From Thermodesulfobacteriota bacterium (GTDB lineage Bacteria > Desulfobacterota > Anaeroferrophillalia > Anaeroferrophillales > Tharpellaceae), in assembly GCA_024762675.1 (NCBI GenBank), contig JANTGZ010000004.1, forward strand, positions 1 through 62,138: DNA of 62,138 nucleotides, read 5' to 3'. The notes below the pieces were generated by a model, which saw only the letters and a program-made list of their open reading frames with translations, was not told the origin of the DNA and ran no database searches. Positions 27,073-35,731 of this stretch are shown one piece after another. Each line of letters starts with the position of its first letter. Positions within the stretch are counted from its first letter, which is position 1. Both the position numbers and the translations under genes were made by a program.

Positions 27073-28170
27073 TCATTTAATGTGGTCGATTATGCCGTTG
27101 TGGTCTGATTTTGCGCCGTTTGAGCCAAGTACGGAATGAGGTATGCCTTTAAGGGCTTTGGGGCGGTATTCGACAATGTCATTAATGCGCTCGATAACCG
27201 TGTGATGGATGACCGGCAGATCATCTTGAGAGGGCATGTCATTTGCGTTGACTCTTACGTTTCTAGTGTTAAGCGTTGCCCGGGCTATTGGCCACCAGCG
27301 GTCCTGGTAGTGAATCTTACCTTTATGATTAGGCTTGATGAAGACGTCATCAAAGTCGATACGATATTCATCTTTGGGGGCCTTGAGTTTTTCGTATTTA
27401 ATTTTATCTGGCGCTGTGATATCCAAACCGAGTTGTCGTCTCTTTATCTCATTGATCATGAATTCCAGCGTAATATCCGAAAGACCATCGTACCAGAACC
27501 CCCCACCGACATCAGAGTGAGCTCCCGGAAACCAGAGCTCAGTTACCCTTTTCTCCTTATTCATTAGGGTTGGTTGGAAGGCAATTCGTTTTTCGTCCAG
27601 GGATACAAGATGTAAAGCTTCCGCAACATGGGGTGAGATGGTAATATCCTCAAACACTACGTCTGATATGGGTTTGTCGTCATCCTCCAGGTTAGGGAAT
27701 CCGATCGAAGCTACCGTATCGAAAACCCCCATGAAGCGAACGACGCCGGCATCACTGTCATTGTCTGGCAGATAATCGTCAATTACGGCGGCAAAGCGGC
27801 GTGCTAAAGCTGCTCCCCGGCTGAAACCAAACAGAAAGATCCTATCCCCGTTTTCATACACTCTTCTTAAGTTTCTCCCGGCAGATTTAATGATGCGTCC
27901 CACGTCCAGGTTCGGCGGCGAGAATGCGGCATTGAACATCTGTTGGACTTTATTGCCATAGGTTCCAACCCCGGAGTAGTAAAAACTATGTTGTTTTTTG
28001 CTGTGGCTTTCGTTTGTTAAGTTTCCCCCAAGCATGACATGCAGTTTCAAAATATTGGTGATACCGTTGTCTTCGAAATCACCCAGGCCAAACCATTCAC
28101 GTTCCTGCTTAGCGTCGCGAGGGTGATTGCTGGTGCCATCAAAGCATATAATGATATTTTTGTTTTCCAT
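27073..28170 (-). CDS. DUF2235 / Tle1-like alpha-beta hydrolase
   Basis: A 365-residue protein of the DUF2235 family, which includes the Tle1 phospholipase effectors of type VI secretion. The start IIICFDGTSNHP matches the family, the nucleophile elbow is FGFSRGAA (GxSxG), and the acid/base region is FPGAHSDVGGG. No signal peptide and no membrane segment are seen. No T6SS structural gene, VgrG or immunity-like partner lies nearby, so an effector role is not supported by context; a cytoplasmic lipase or esterase is the cautious reading. The ATG at 28170 is preceded by AGGAGGGG. Confidence 0.8.
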   Translation of the reverse strand: MENKNIIICFDGTSNHPRDAKQEREWFGLGDFEDNGITNILKLHVMLGGNLTNESHSKKQHSFYYSGVGTYGNKVQQMFNAAFSPPNLDVGRIIKSAGRNLRRVYENGDRIFLFGFSRGAALARRFAAVIDDYLPDNDSDAGVVRFMGVFDTVASIGFPNLEDDDKPISDVVFEDITISPHVAEALHLVSLDEKRIAFQPTLMNKEKRVTELWFPGAHSDVGGGFWYDGLSDITLEFMINEIKRRQLGLDITAPDKIKYEKLKAPKDEYRIDFDDVFIKPNHKGKIHYQDRWWPIARATLNTRNVRVNANDMPSQDDLPVIHHTVIERINDIVEYRPKALKGIPHSVLGSNGAKSDHNGIIDHIK

Positions 28171-28246
28171 TTTCCCCTCCTGTTTTAGTTGCTTAAAGTA
28201 TGGGACTACCTGACTCCGCCTCTCTAAAGATGTAGGGAGGGTGCAG

Positions 28247-28387
28247 ATGACTTGGCATGCACTACTTAGTAAACACGATATTCTGGAAAAATCAATAGGA
28301 CGAATGTATGAAAAAAGTATGAATTTTGTGCAGTCGAGATTGGCGTTGCAACTTTTAGAGAGTGACGCTATAGTTGAGTATTGGTAA
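28247..28387 (+). CDS. Possible small protein, 46 residues
   Basis: An ATG at 28247 with GGAGG about 7 nt upstream opens a 46-codon frame ending at TAA 28385-28387. The product starts MTWHALLSKHD and ends LLESDAIVEYW, with charged and hydrophobic residues alternating as in a helix. It is divergent from the DUF2235 gene and lies in an otherwise empty gap. No family is recognised; the good ribosome site is the main argument for it. Confidence 0.35.
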   Translation: MTWHALLSKHDILEKSIGRMYEKSMNFVQSRLALQLLESDAIVEYW

Positions 28388-28442
28388 GAAACAGGTTTTT
28401 AGAGGTGTAAGTGGAGGTAGGACAACGTAAAGCGAGTGGATC

Positions 28443-28619
28443 TTAAGCCATAAAATCTAAGTTTTGGCCCAGCCCGCCTTCGGCAAGTATCTGAGCCACT
28501 TGTTGCTGGATCTCAGCGATTTCACGAAGCATGGCTACCTGGGTCTCCATGCTGGTTTGTAACTGTTGAGCGGTAGCGGCCATTGCCATGCTGTCGGTTG
28601 ATACGGAACTGATTTCCAT
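28443..28619 (-). CDS. YjfB-like putative motility protein, 58 residues
   Basis: The 58-residue frame starts MEISSVSTDSMAMAATAQQL and ends LGQNLDFMA. A short N-terminal segment is followed by an amphipathic helix rich in Gln/Met/Ala. The size, the early SSV/A segment and the METQVAMLREIAEIQQQ helix resemble the YjfB family of putative motility proteins. AAGGAGAGATC gives a strong ribosome site before the ATG at 28619, and a sigma-28-type promoter lies at 28649-28675 on the same strand. The promoter is independent support for flagellar regulation. The molecular function of the family is unknown. Confidence 0.75.
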   Translation of the reverse strand: MEISSVSTDSMAMAATAQQLQTSMETQVAMLREIAEIQQQVAQILAEGGLGQNLDFMA

Positions 28620-28648
28620 GATCTCTCCTTTTATTTTTACTGCCTCAG

Positions 28649-28675
28649 TTATCGGCGGTAAATAGTAAGACTTTA
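28649..28675 (-). promoter_or_regulatory. Sigma-28 (FliA)-type promoter of the YjfB-like gene
   Basis: On the minus strand TAAAGTCT (28668-28675) and GCCGATAA (28649-28656) are 11 nt apart. The FliA consensus is TAAAGTTT-N11-GCCGATAA, so 15 of 16 positions match with exact spacing. The start codon is 30 nt downstream with its ribosome site between. Confidence 0.8.
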
Positions 28676-28840
28676 GTTTTTTTATGTCCCTCTTTTTTCC
28701 TCTCTTTACAGTTCACGCAACATTAAGTTTTGTTTCTCTATCTTCCACTCCAAAACACTGAGCTCTCTCTTAGGGTAGGGATGAGGGAGTGTTTTGTTTT
28801 CAAGACAGCCTGAAATATTTAAAAGAGGGGTTTGGAGATA

Positions 28841-29308
28841 ATGACTCCGGCGATTAACTGTCTAAAAAAGGCAAAAGTTAAATATCAACTTCATCACTAT
28901 GAGCACGATTCTCAAGTCAGTTCGTATGGCGAAGAGGCGGCAGCAAAATTGTTGGTCAGTACTGACCGGGTATTTAAAACCCTGCTTGTAAACCTTGGCG
29001 GTAAGGAGTTGGCGGTGGCCATCATTCCGGTCTCCCGACAACTCAATCTGAAGGCGGCGGCGAAAGCCTTTGGTGCTAAAAAAGCGGAAATGGCAGATCC
29101 TAAAGCTGTAGAACGGGCTACCGGCTATGTTTTGGGTGGTGTCAGCCCCTTAGGACAGAAAAAGAGATTAAGAATGGTCATCGACGAAAGTGCGCGACCC
29201 CAGGTCTCGATTTATGTCAGCGCCGGGCGCCGGGGGCTGGATATTGAACTGTCTCCAGTTGATCTGGCGGGATTGATTGGGGCAGATTTCGCGAACATTG
29301 TGTCGTAA
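28841..29308 (+). CDS. ybaK: YbaK/EbsC-type Cys-tRNA(Pro) deacylase
   Basis: A protein of 155 residues, the usual size of the YbaK family. It starts MTPAINCLKKAKVKYQLHHY and carries the family motifs: the catalytic Lys region STDRVFKTLLV, then GYVLGGVSPLGQKK, and ISVYVSAGRRGL-like text near the end. It hydrolyses Cys mischarged on tRNA-Pro in trans. The ATG at 28841 has GGAG 4 nt upstream; a TTG at 28832 is a poorer start. It is monocistronic, and tRNA-Pro and pro-synthesis genes are not adjacent to it. Confidence 0.92.
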   Translation: MTPAINCLKKAKVKYQLHHYEHDSQVSSYGEEAAAKLLVSTDRVFKTLLVNLGGKELAVAIIPVSRQLNLKAAAKAFGAKKAEMADPKAVERATGYVLGGVSPLGQKKRLRMVIDESARPQVSIYVSAGRRGLDIELSPVDLAGLIGADFANIVS

Positions 29309-29506
29309 GTTTTTGCCGGTTTTATTTTAGGCCCGATAAAGGGCTTGACATTTGCATACAGTATATATTAGAGGGCTCCTTCTTGTGTTTTTTTTATCAA
29401 GGCTTAACGGCTTTGTGAAAAAACATCAACTGGCCAAGGTCGGGTAAGTGCTGGTCTTGGGTGACAATGTATGATCAGTGTGTAATTTAATTTTAAGGAG
29501 TAGATC

Positions 29507-30385
29507 GTGAACAGGATTGTCGCGAAAGAGGAGTTCTCTAAGAACCCGAGCGTCAAAATGATGCAGATTGAAGCGCCGCGAATTGCCCAAAAGGCGAAGG
29601 GCGGACAGTTTGTTGTTTTCCGTCTTGATGAGACCGGTGAAAGGGTACCATTGACTGTGGCCGACACCGATCCGGAAAAGGGTTTGGTGACCATAATTTT
29701 CCAGGAAGTCGGCAAGAGTACCATGAAGCTCGGCAAGCTCGAAGTGGGCGATTGCCTGGCTGATTTCATCGGGCCACTTGGTCAGCCTACGCATATGGGT
29801 GATTTTGGTACTGTCCTTTGCGTCGCCGGTGGTATCGGGATTGCGCCAACTCATAATATTGTTAAGGCTCTAAAAGCTCATGGCAACAAGGTTATCTCGA
29901 TAATCGGAGCTCGGACCAAGGATCTTCTCTTTTGGGAAGATAAGATGCGTGATTTGAGTGATGAACTCTATGTCTGCACCGATGATGGCTCGTATGGAAT
30001 TCACGGCCTCGTAACCAAGGTCGAACAGGAGCTTTTGGAGAAAAATCGGGAAAGCGGTGAGATTGGCTTGGTCATCGGCATTGGACCTCCGATCATGATG
30101 AAGTTTGTCTGTAAAACCTCTGAACCGTTCGGGATAGAGACTTTGGTCAGCCTGCCGACGATCATGGTCGATGCGACGGGTATGTGTGGTGCTTGCCGGG
30201 TGACGGTTGGTGGCGAGACTAAATTTGTTTGCGTGGACGGGCCTGAATTTGACGGTCATAAGGTTGATTTCGATGAGATGTTGAAAAGACAGAGCATCTA
30301 TGTAGAGCAGGAAAAAGTGGCGGTCGAACGCTACCAGCATCAAGATGATTGTGGTTGCTGTAGCGAATGCGGAGGTGATCAGTAA
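29507..30385 (+). CDS. nfnA: NfnA / SudB-like FAD and [2Fe-2S] subunit
   Basis: A 292-residue ferredoxin-NADP reductase-like protein. It has an FAD-binding barrel (RVPLTVADTDP), an NAD(P) domain (VAGGIGIAPTHNIVKAL) and a C-terminal cluster region (DATGMCGACRVTVGG, then KFVCVDGPEFDGH). That region supplies the Asp plus three Cys typical of the NfnA [2Fe-2S] site. With the next gene it forms NfnAB, an electron-bifurcating NADH-dependent ferredoxin:NADP+ oxidoreductase, also described as sulfide dehydrogenase SudBA. It starts with GTG at 29507 after AAGGAG; a TTGACA at 29345-29350 may be the promoter -35. Its TAA overlaps the nfnB ATG. Confidence 0.9.
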   Translation: MNRIVAKEEFSKNPSVKMMQIEAPRIAQKAKGGQFVVFRLDETGERVPLTVADTDPEKGLVTIIFQEVGKSTMKLGKLEVGDCLADFIGPLGQPTHMGDFGTVLCVAGGIGIAPTHNIVKALKAHGNKVISIIGARTKDLLFWEDKMRDLSDELYVCTDDGSYGIHGLVTKVEQELLEKNRESGEIGLVIGIGPPIMMKFVCKTSEPFGIETLVSLPTIMVDATGMCGACRVTVGGETKFVCVDGPEFDGHKVDFDEMLKRQSIYVEQEKVAVERYQHQDDCGCCSECGGDQ

Positions 30386-31803
30386 TGACTGAAGTTAATA
30401 AGGAAAAAGTAAATAAGGCAAAAAAACTGCCCCGGCATCCGATGCCGGAACAGGAAGCCAAGGTCAGGGCACATAATTTCGAAGAGGTTCCGTTTGGTTA
30501 CTCAAATGAGACCGCAATGCTGGAAGCGAGTCGTTGTCTGCGCTGTAAGAAGCCGAAATGTGTCGAAGGTTGTCCGGTAAATGTCAAGATCCCCGAATTC
30601 ATCGGACTGATTGCTGATGGTGATTTCCTCAAAGCCGCCCATAAACTTAAAGAGACCAATGCCCTGCCGGCGGTTTGCGGTCGGGTTTGCCCCCAGGAGA
30701 GCCAGTGTGAAGCTAAATGTGTACTAAATAAAAAGGGCGATCCGGTGGCGATTGGCCGGCTTGAGCGTTTTGCCGCTGATTTCGAGCGGGCTCAGGGTAA
30801 GATTGAACTTCCAGAGATCGCTCCGGCAACCGGCAAGAAGGTTGCGGTTATCGGTGGTGGCCCGGCTGGTTTGACCGTGGCCGGCGACCTTATTAAACTA
30901 GGTCATCAGGTTACGATCTTTGAGGCTCTGCATAAAACCGGCGGGGTATTGGTTTACGGTATCCCCGAATTTCGTCTGCCTAAAGCGATTGTTCAGGCTG
31001 AGGTTGATTATCTGAAAGCTTTAGGGGTTGAAGTTGTTGAGAGCTATGTAGTCGGTCAGATTGAGACGGTCGATGAGTTATTAGAGCGTTTTGATGCCTG
31101 TTTTATTGGTACTGGGGCCGGCCTGCCGGTCTTTATGAATCTTGAAGGTGAGAATCTTAACGGAGTCTATTCGGCCAATGAGTATCTGACTCGTTCAAAC
31201 CTTATGAAAGCTTATCTCTTTCCTGAATATGATACGCCGATTGTTGTCGGCAAGCGAGTCGCAACCTTTGGCGGCGGTAATGTCGCCATGGATTCATCGC
31301 GGACGGCACTGCGTTTAGGGGCCGAGAAGTCCTATATTATCTATCGTCGTTCGATGGATGAGATGCCGGCTCGGGATGAAGAGATTCATCATGCTGGGGA
31401 AGAGGGGGTTGAATTCCTGCTTTTGGCCAATCCCGAACGTCTGATCGGTGATGAAAAAGGCTGGTTGACCGGGGTTGAGTGTATCAAGATGGAGCTCGGC
31501 GAGCCCGATGAGTCTGGTCGTCGACGCCCGGTAGCGATCGAAGGTTCCGAATTTGTTGTCGATGTTGATACTGTAGTCGTGGCCATCGGTAACGGTCCAA
31601 ATCCCCTGGTGCCGTCAACCACGCCCGATCTGAAAACCAACCGCTGGGGTAATATCGATGCCGACCCGGAAACCGGGGCGACGAGCATGCCGGGGGTTTA
31701 TGCCGGTGGTGATATCGTTACCGGAGCCGCCACCGTGATCGAAGCGATGGGCGCCGGGAAAATAGCGGCGGCATCCATACATGAGTATTTGAGTAACAAG
31801 TAG
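30385..31803 (+). CDS. nfnB: NfnB / glutamate synthase small-subunit-like flavoprotein
   Basis: A 472-residue protein with an N-terminal domain binding two [4Fe-4S] clusters (CLRCKKPKCVEGCPVNVKIP and CGRVCPQESQCEAKC), then two dinucleotide-binding folds (VAVIGGGPAGLTVAGDL and VATFGGGNVAMDSSRTALRL) and a C-terminal FAD closure (GVYAGGDIVTGAATVIEAMG). It is homologous to glutamate synthase beta, but coupling to NfnA and the absence of a large GltB favour NfnB. It would connect the NADH, NADPH and ferredoxin pools. A strong terminator follows. Confidence 0.9.
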   Translation: MTEVNKEKVNKAKKLPRHPMPEQEAKVRAHNFEEVPFGYSNETAMLEASRCLRCKKPKCVEGCPVNVKIPEFIGLIADGDFLKAAHKLKETNALPAVCGRVCPQESQCEAKCVLNKKGDPVAIGRLERFAADFERAQGKIELPEIAPATGKKVAVIGGGPAGLTVAGDLIKLGHQVTIFEALHKTGGVLVYGIPEFRLPKAIVQAEVDYLKALGVEVVESYVVGQIETVDELLERFDACFIGTGAGLPVFMNLEGENLNGVYSANEYLTRSNLMKAYLFPEYDTPIVVGKRVATFGGGNVAMDSSRTALRLGAEKSYIIYRRSMDEMPARDEEIHHAGEEGVEFLLLANPERLIGDEKGWLTGVECIKMELGEPDESGRRRPVAIEGSEFVVDVDTVVVAIGNGPNPLVPSTTPDLKTNRWGNIDADPETGATSMPGVYAGGDIVTGAATVIEAMGAGKIAAASIHEYLSNK

Positions 31804-31877
31804 CCGGTGGGGTCGTGTAAGGTGCCCTGAGAAAGGGTTCGGTTACAGTATTTAAGTTTGTAATAACTGTATTTTAG

Positions 31878-31912
31878 AAAAGGGTCGGAGGCGTTTTGCT
31901 CCGACCCTTTTC
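31878..31912 (+). terminator. Rho-independent terminator of nfnAB
   Basis: The stem AAAGGGTCGGAG (31879-31890) pairs with CTCCGACCCTTT (31899-31910), followed by T residues. Confidence 0.9.
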
Positions 31913-31966
31913 TTGTGTAAATTCCGATAAAATTAAGAAATATTGTAAGAAAGTGTAAACTTTATC

Positions 31967-31993
31967 TTAAGTTTGGCCTTTAATTGCCGATAG
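31967..31993 (+). promoter_or_regulatory. Sigma-28 (FliA)-type promoter of the phnD-like/chemoreceptor operon
   Basis: TTAAGTTT (31967-31974) and GCCGATAG (31986-31993) are exactly 11 nt apart; 14 of 16 positions match the FliA consensus. The start codon is about 118 nt downstream. The rest of the nfnB-phnD gap (31804-32110) is AT-rich, with a terminator and no ORF. Confidence 0.75.
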
Positions 31994-32110
31994 TAAAATT
32001 AAATCTTTTTAAGGTTGTCAGTCGGGTGCAATATTTACAGTTGTTGGTACAGGTTTGAATGTGAAGTTATTTTATCTATGTCAATGTACAAATGCCAAGT
32101 GGGGTGAGCA

Positions 32111-32920
32111 ATGAAAAAGAGTGTTTTTGTTGGAATTGTTTTGTTGTTATTGTGTGTTGTAAATGTTCAGGCTGAAATTGTTTTCGGTGTGATTCCTTTA
32201 GAGGATAAAGCGGAAATGGTTCAGAAATTTACACCGTTGTGTGAATATCTGAGTGCTAAACTGGGTGAACCGGTGACCTTGAAAGTCGGTTCAGATTATG
32301 ATGAGATCGAAAATGGTCTGGTGAAGGGGGGCATTCAGGCGGCCTACCTCGGACCTGTCGGCGCGGTTAAGGGTAATAAAGCAAATCGTTCGGTTATTCC
32401 GATTGTTAAGGTAGTCAAGAAGGGCTCACCATTTTATAAATCATACGTCGTAGCGCCAAAAGAGAGCTCTTTGCAGGGGGTTTCCGACCTTAAGGGGAAG
32501 GTCTTTGCTTTTGGTGACAAAGGGTCAACTTCCTCATATTTGGTGCCCAAATACCTGCTGGCCAAAAGCGGGGTAAAGCTTGCTGATCTGAAAGAGCATC
32601 TCTTGACCGGTTCTCACTCGAACGTGATCCGGGCTGTGCTTGAGGGGAAGGCTGCAGCCGGTGGTGTCAAGGAGAGTGTGGCTTTAAAAAATCAGGACAA
32701 ACTGAAGTTTCTTGAAATCTCCAATCCGATTCCCAACTTTCCGATCTGCGTTAATATCAAGGCCCTGGGCAAAGAGAAAGCGAAAAACTTACAGAAACTC
32801 CTTTTGACTCTGCCGAAGAAAGCCACTGAGGTGATAGCGATCAGCAAAAAATATGATAATTTTACCAAGGCCTCAATTGGAGATTATCGGATTATAGAGT
32901 CAATTATGAAGCAGAAATAA
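32111..32920 (+). CDS. PhnD-type periplasmic phosphate/phosphonate-like binding protein
   Basis: A 269-residue exported protein. A signal peptide (MKKSVFVGIVLLLLCVV, cleavage near VQA-EI) is followed by a type 2 periplasmic-binding fold of the PhnD family (VFGVIPLEDKAEMVQKF, LAKSGVKLADLK). No ABC ATPase or permease is beside it. The next gene, 11 nt away, is a chemoreceptor, and both appear to be under a sigma-28-type promoter. A role as ligand-delivery protein for chemotaxis rather than import is therefore likely. The ligand is unknown: PhnD-like proteins bind phosphonate, phosphite, phosphate and unrelated anions. Confidence 0.85.
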   Translation: MKKSVFVGIVLLLLCVVNVQAEIVFGVIPLEDKAEMVQKFTPLCEYLSAKLGEPVTLKVGSDYDEIENGLVKGGIQAAYLGPVGAVKGNKANRSVIPIVKVVKKGSPFYKSYVVAPKESSLQGVSDLKGKVFAFGDKGSTSSYLVPKYLLAKSGVKLADLKEHLLTGSHSNVIRAVLEGKAAAGGVKESVALKNQDKLKFLEISNPIPNFPICVNIKALGKEKAKNLQKLLLTLPKKATEVIAISKKYDNFTKASIGDYRIIESIMKQK

Positions 32921-32931
32921 GGATGTAAGCG

Positions 32932-34950
32932 ATGACGATTAAAAGCAAACTTCTATTTGCCATGATCCTGGTCGGTGTGTTGCCGGTTTTGCTGGTAACC
33001 GGTTATGTCAGTTTTAAAATCTCTGATTTTCTGGAGCAGAGCCAGGGTGCTGCAATGCAGAGGGATTGTGAGAAGGTGCGGCAATATTTTGATGGCAGTA
33101 TGCGTCGGCGAGATCGTGACCTGCGAGTCTTGAAAGCCAATCCGATACTTTCCGAATCGTTAATGAGTGACTTTGACTATAGCGTTGTAGATCAATTATT
33201 GACAGATTTGGTGGCTGACAAAGATAATCCTTTCTCATTTATAATGCTGACCAAGGCAGACGGCACCACGGTTGGCGCCAGTGATGCACGTTTGGTGGGG
33301 AAAGAGAATGCCAATAAAAAGTGGCACCAGGAGACCTTGGCCAAAGGGCGTTACTACTCCGACTGGAACCGGCGGCCGGAGAAGGCAATTTTGTCAAACC
33401 CGCCTTTTGGTGGGGAATATCGCTATACCCAGGTCGTCTCTCGGCGGATATCTGGAACCGATGGAGACGCACTGGGGACGATTAACGCCCGGGTTAAATG
33501 GCAACTTCTTCAGCAGTGGCTAGCGCAAGAGATCGAAGGATTTCGTAAATCCGGTTGGCTGAGTAAAAAGGTCACCGTTGTAAAAGGTGATGGCGCCATT
33601 ATAGCGCATGCGGAAGGTAGCGCCTTTTATGGTAAACCTCTTGGCGAGATTTTGGCCGATAAAGTTAATTTAAAGAAAGTGATGGAGCAGGATGCAGGGT
33701 TTCTTCATGATTCAGGGCATGGGATAGCTCAGGTCTGCAGTTTTACAACACTGACCTTTGGTGAAAGTACTTGGAAAATCCTGGTGACGGCGGCAGAGTC
33801 TGAGTTTTTCCAGGTTAAAAAAGAGTTCTTGATGGCTCTGGCCGGGGTTTGTGTGTTTTGTCTGGTTCTGGCCGTGTTTTTTGGCTTGTTGGCGGGCAAC
33901 AGTGTTGCCCGACCGCTGAAGCAAGTTGTCATATTGCTTCAGGAGATCGCATCCGGGGCCGGCGATCTGACAGTTCGTCTGCCAACTGGTGCCGCCGGTA
34001 AGAAAATCGATGAAATTGGACAGCTTTCGTCAGCGTTCAATGAGTTTGTTGGAAAACTCCACAATATCTTCAAGGAGGTTTTGGATGGACTGCACTCTCT
34101 TAATGCCTCTTCCGGCCATTTGACGGGTATGGCAGAGATTCTTTCAGATGGCGCTCGGACAGCATCGGAGCGTTCGGACGGAGTCGCGGCGGCTGCTGAA
34201 GAGATGAGTTCCAATATGAACAGTGTCGCAGCAGCAGTCGAAGAGGCTTCTACCAATATAAGCCAGGTGGCAGATGCTGCGGGTGAGATGAGTTCTGCTT
34301 TCGGCCAGATTGCCGGGCGCACAGGTGAGGCGCGGCAGGTAACTGAAACCGCAGTTCAGCAGGTAGGTGATGCGACGGAGAAAGTTGCTGAACTCGGTGA
34401 GGTGGCTGCTCAGATTGGTCAGGTGGTTGAAACTATCACCTCAATTTCTGCCCAGACCAACCTGTTGGCTTTAAATGCTACGATTGAGGCGGCCCGGGCC
34501 GGAGAGGCTGGAAAGGGGTTTGCGGTTGTCGCCAATGAAATTAAAGAACTTGCCGGGCAGACGGCGGTGGCGACTGATGAGATCAGTGACCGAATCGATG
34601 GTATTCAAAGCTCGGTTGGCGGCACTGTGTCAATTATTGAGCAGATCAGTGTCGTGATCAATCGGGTAAATGAAATCGTTGCTGCTATTGCCGCTAACAT
34701 TGAAGAGCAGGATGTGGTGACCGGGCAGATTGCCGACAACGTTGGGCAGGCTTCCAGCGGTATTTTGGAAGTGGCGGAGAATGTGGCCCAGAGTTCTACT
34801 GTTTCCGGACAGGTGACTGGTGATATTACTGAGGTCAGCCGAACGGTGACGGAAATTACTGATTCCGGAGGGGAGGTTAAGCAGAGTGCTGATGAATTAG
34901 CGACGCTGGCCGGTCGTCTGCAGGAGTTGGTCGGTAATTTTAAACTTTAA
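32932..34950 (+). CDS. Methyl-accepting chemotaxis protein
   Basis: A 672-residue chemoreceptor. TM1 (residues about 7-30) and a periplasmic sensor of about 265 residues with Cache-like strands ([28 protein letters not shown]) come first. TM2 (about 298-322) follows, then HAMP ([14 protein letters not shown] onward) and a signalling domain with the tip [20 protein letters not shown]. There is no C-terminal CheR-tether pentapeptide. It forms a two-gene operon with the upstream binding protein, with a terminator after it, and would feed into CheA/CheW elsewhere in the genome. Confidence 0.95.
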   Translation: MTIKSKLLFAMILVGVLPVLLVTGYVSFKISDFLEQSQGAAMQRDCEKVRQYFDGSMRRRDRDLRVLKANPILSESLMSDFDYSVVDQLLTDLVADKDNPFSFIMLTKADGTTVGASDARLVGKENANKKWHQETLAKGRYYSDWNRRPEKAILSNPPFGGEYRYTQVVSRRISGTDGDALGTINARVKWQLLQQWLAQEIEGFRKSGWLSKKVTVVKGDGAIIAHAEGSAFYGKPLGEILADKVNLKKVMEQDAGFLHDSGHGIAQVCSFTTLTFGESTWKILVTAAESEFFQVKKEFLMALAGVCVFCLVLAVFFGLLAGNSVARPLKQVVILLQEIASGAGDLTVRLPTGAAGKKIDEIGQLSSAFNEFVGKLHNIFKEVLDGLHSLNASSGHLTGMAEILSDGARTASERSDGVAAAAEEMSSNMNSVAAAVEEASTNISQVADAAGEMSSAFGQIAGRTGEARQVTETAVQQVGDATEKVAELGEVAAQIGQVVETITSISAQTNLLALNATIEAARAGEAGKGFAVVANEIKELAGQTAVATDEISDRIDGIQSSVGGTVSIIEQISVVINRVNEIVAAIAANIEEQDVVTGQIADNVGQASSGILEVAENVAQSSTVSGQVTGDITEVSRTVTEITDSGGEVKQSADELATLAGRLQELVGNFKL

Positions 34951-34983
34951 GAAGGCGGGTTGTAGAATAATCTCCTCTAGCAC

Positions 34984-35030
34984 AAACAAAAAGACCGGCA
35001 AGTTTGAAAAAACTGCCGGTCTTTTTGTTT
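34984..35030 (+). terminator. Rho-independent terminator of the chemoreceptor operon
   Basis: The stem ACAAAAAGACCGGCA (in 34986-35000) pairs with TGCCGGTCTTTTTGT, giving a long, T-ended hairpin, 33 nt after the stop codon. Confidence 0.9.
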
Positions 35031-35338
35031 ACGTGAATCCTTCAGTGTTTTGCAACGTTGTTCTATTGATGTGGTTGATTTTTGTGTACAGTGTACAGTA
35101 TTTGCTAAATATCGGTTTTTGTTATTGTTTACAATTAAGTGAAATTATTAATTATTCTCCCCGGGAAAGGGATGTAAAAAAATCTTGACTTTGTATTTTT
35201 AATGGTTTATGTCTCTCCCGCTTTTTCACTTCGCCTGTTTTAAAATGGTCTTGCATGAGGGTCGCACGGTATCCCTTTTCTGATCCGGATCTATGCAAAT
35301 AAGACCACCTCAACCTGGCTCCAGGGGGGTTTGTTATA
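35031..35338. other. Leader/promoter region of the nuo cluster
   Basis: About 300 bp without an ORF. It contains a direct repeat GTGTACAGTGTACAG (about 35082-35096) and AT-rich DNA. A possible promoter is TTGACT (35185-35190) with a weak TATGTC 17 nt later, then a GC-richer leader of about 120 nt before nuoA. None of these is strong enough for a firm promoter call. Confidence 0.4.
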
Positions 35339-35731
35339 ATGCCTGCTCCGCATGTTCTTGATTTCGTCTATATTATCGTGGTTCTGGCTGGTGGTATTAT
35401 TGCCGGAGTCGCACCCTTCGTTATCTCCGATATTTTTCGTCCTCGAACCGTTAATAAAAAGACCCTGCACACCTACGAGTGCGGTATGGATCCTTTCGGT
35501 TCAGCCTGGGATATCCGTTTCGGGGCGGCTTACTATCTCTATGCCCTGATTTTTCTCGCCTTTGATGTTGATATTCTCTATCTCTTCCCGGTTGCTGCCG
35601 CTTACGATCGCGTATCCGGACTGCAGGGGGTGCTGGAGCTCTTTATTTTTGTTGGAATTCTGACCTTGGCGGTCGCATATGTGTGGGTTAAAGGAGTTTT
35701 TACGTGGGCGATCAAGAGAGAGGTAAGCTAA
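35339..35731 (+). CDS. nuoA: NADH-quinone oxidoreductase subunit A
   Basis: A 130-residue three-helix membrane subunit with the NuoA signature ([17 protein letters not shown], then [13 protein letters not shown]). It is the first gene of a 12-gene complex I cluster. The ATG at 35339 follows a G-run. Its last 28 nt overlap nuoB. Confidence 0.95.
   Translation: MPAPHVLDFVYIIVVLAGGIIAGVAPFVISDIFRPRTVNKKTLHTYECGMDPFGSAWDIRFGAAYYLYALIFLAFDVDILYLFPVAAAYDRVSGLQGVLELFIFVGILTLAVAYVWVKGVFTWAIKREVS

Noticed and set aside
31973-31990. Sigma-54-like GG...GC element before the phnD-like gene
   Set aside because: The spacing between GG and GC is 9 nt instead of 10 and the conserved flanking bases do not fit; the overlapping sigma-28 match is far better.
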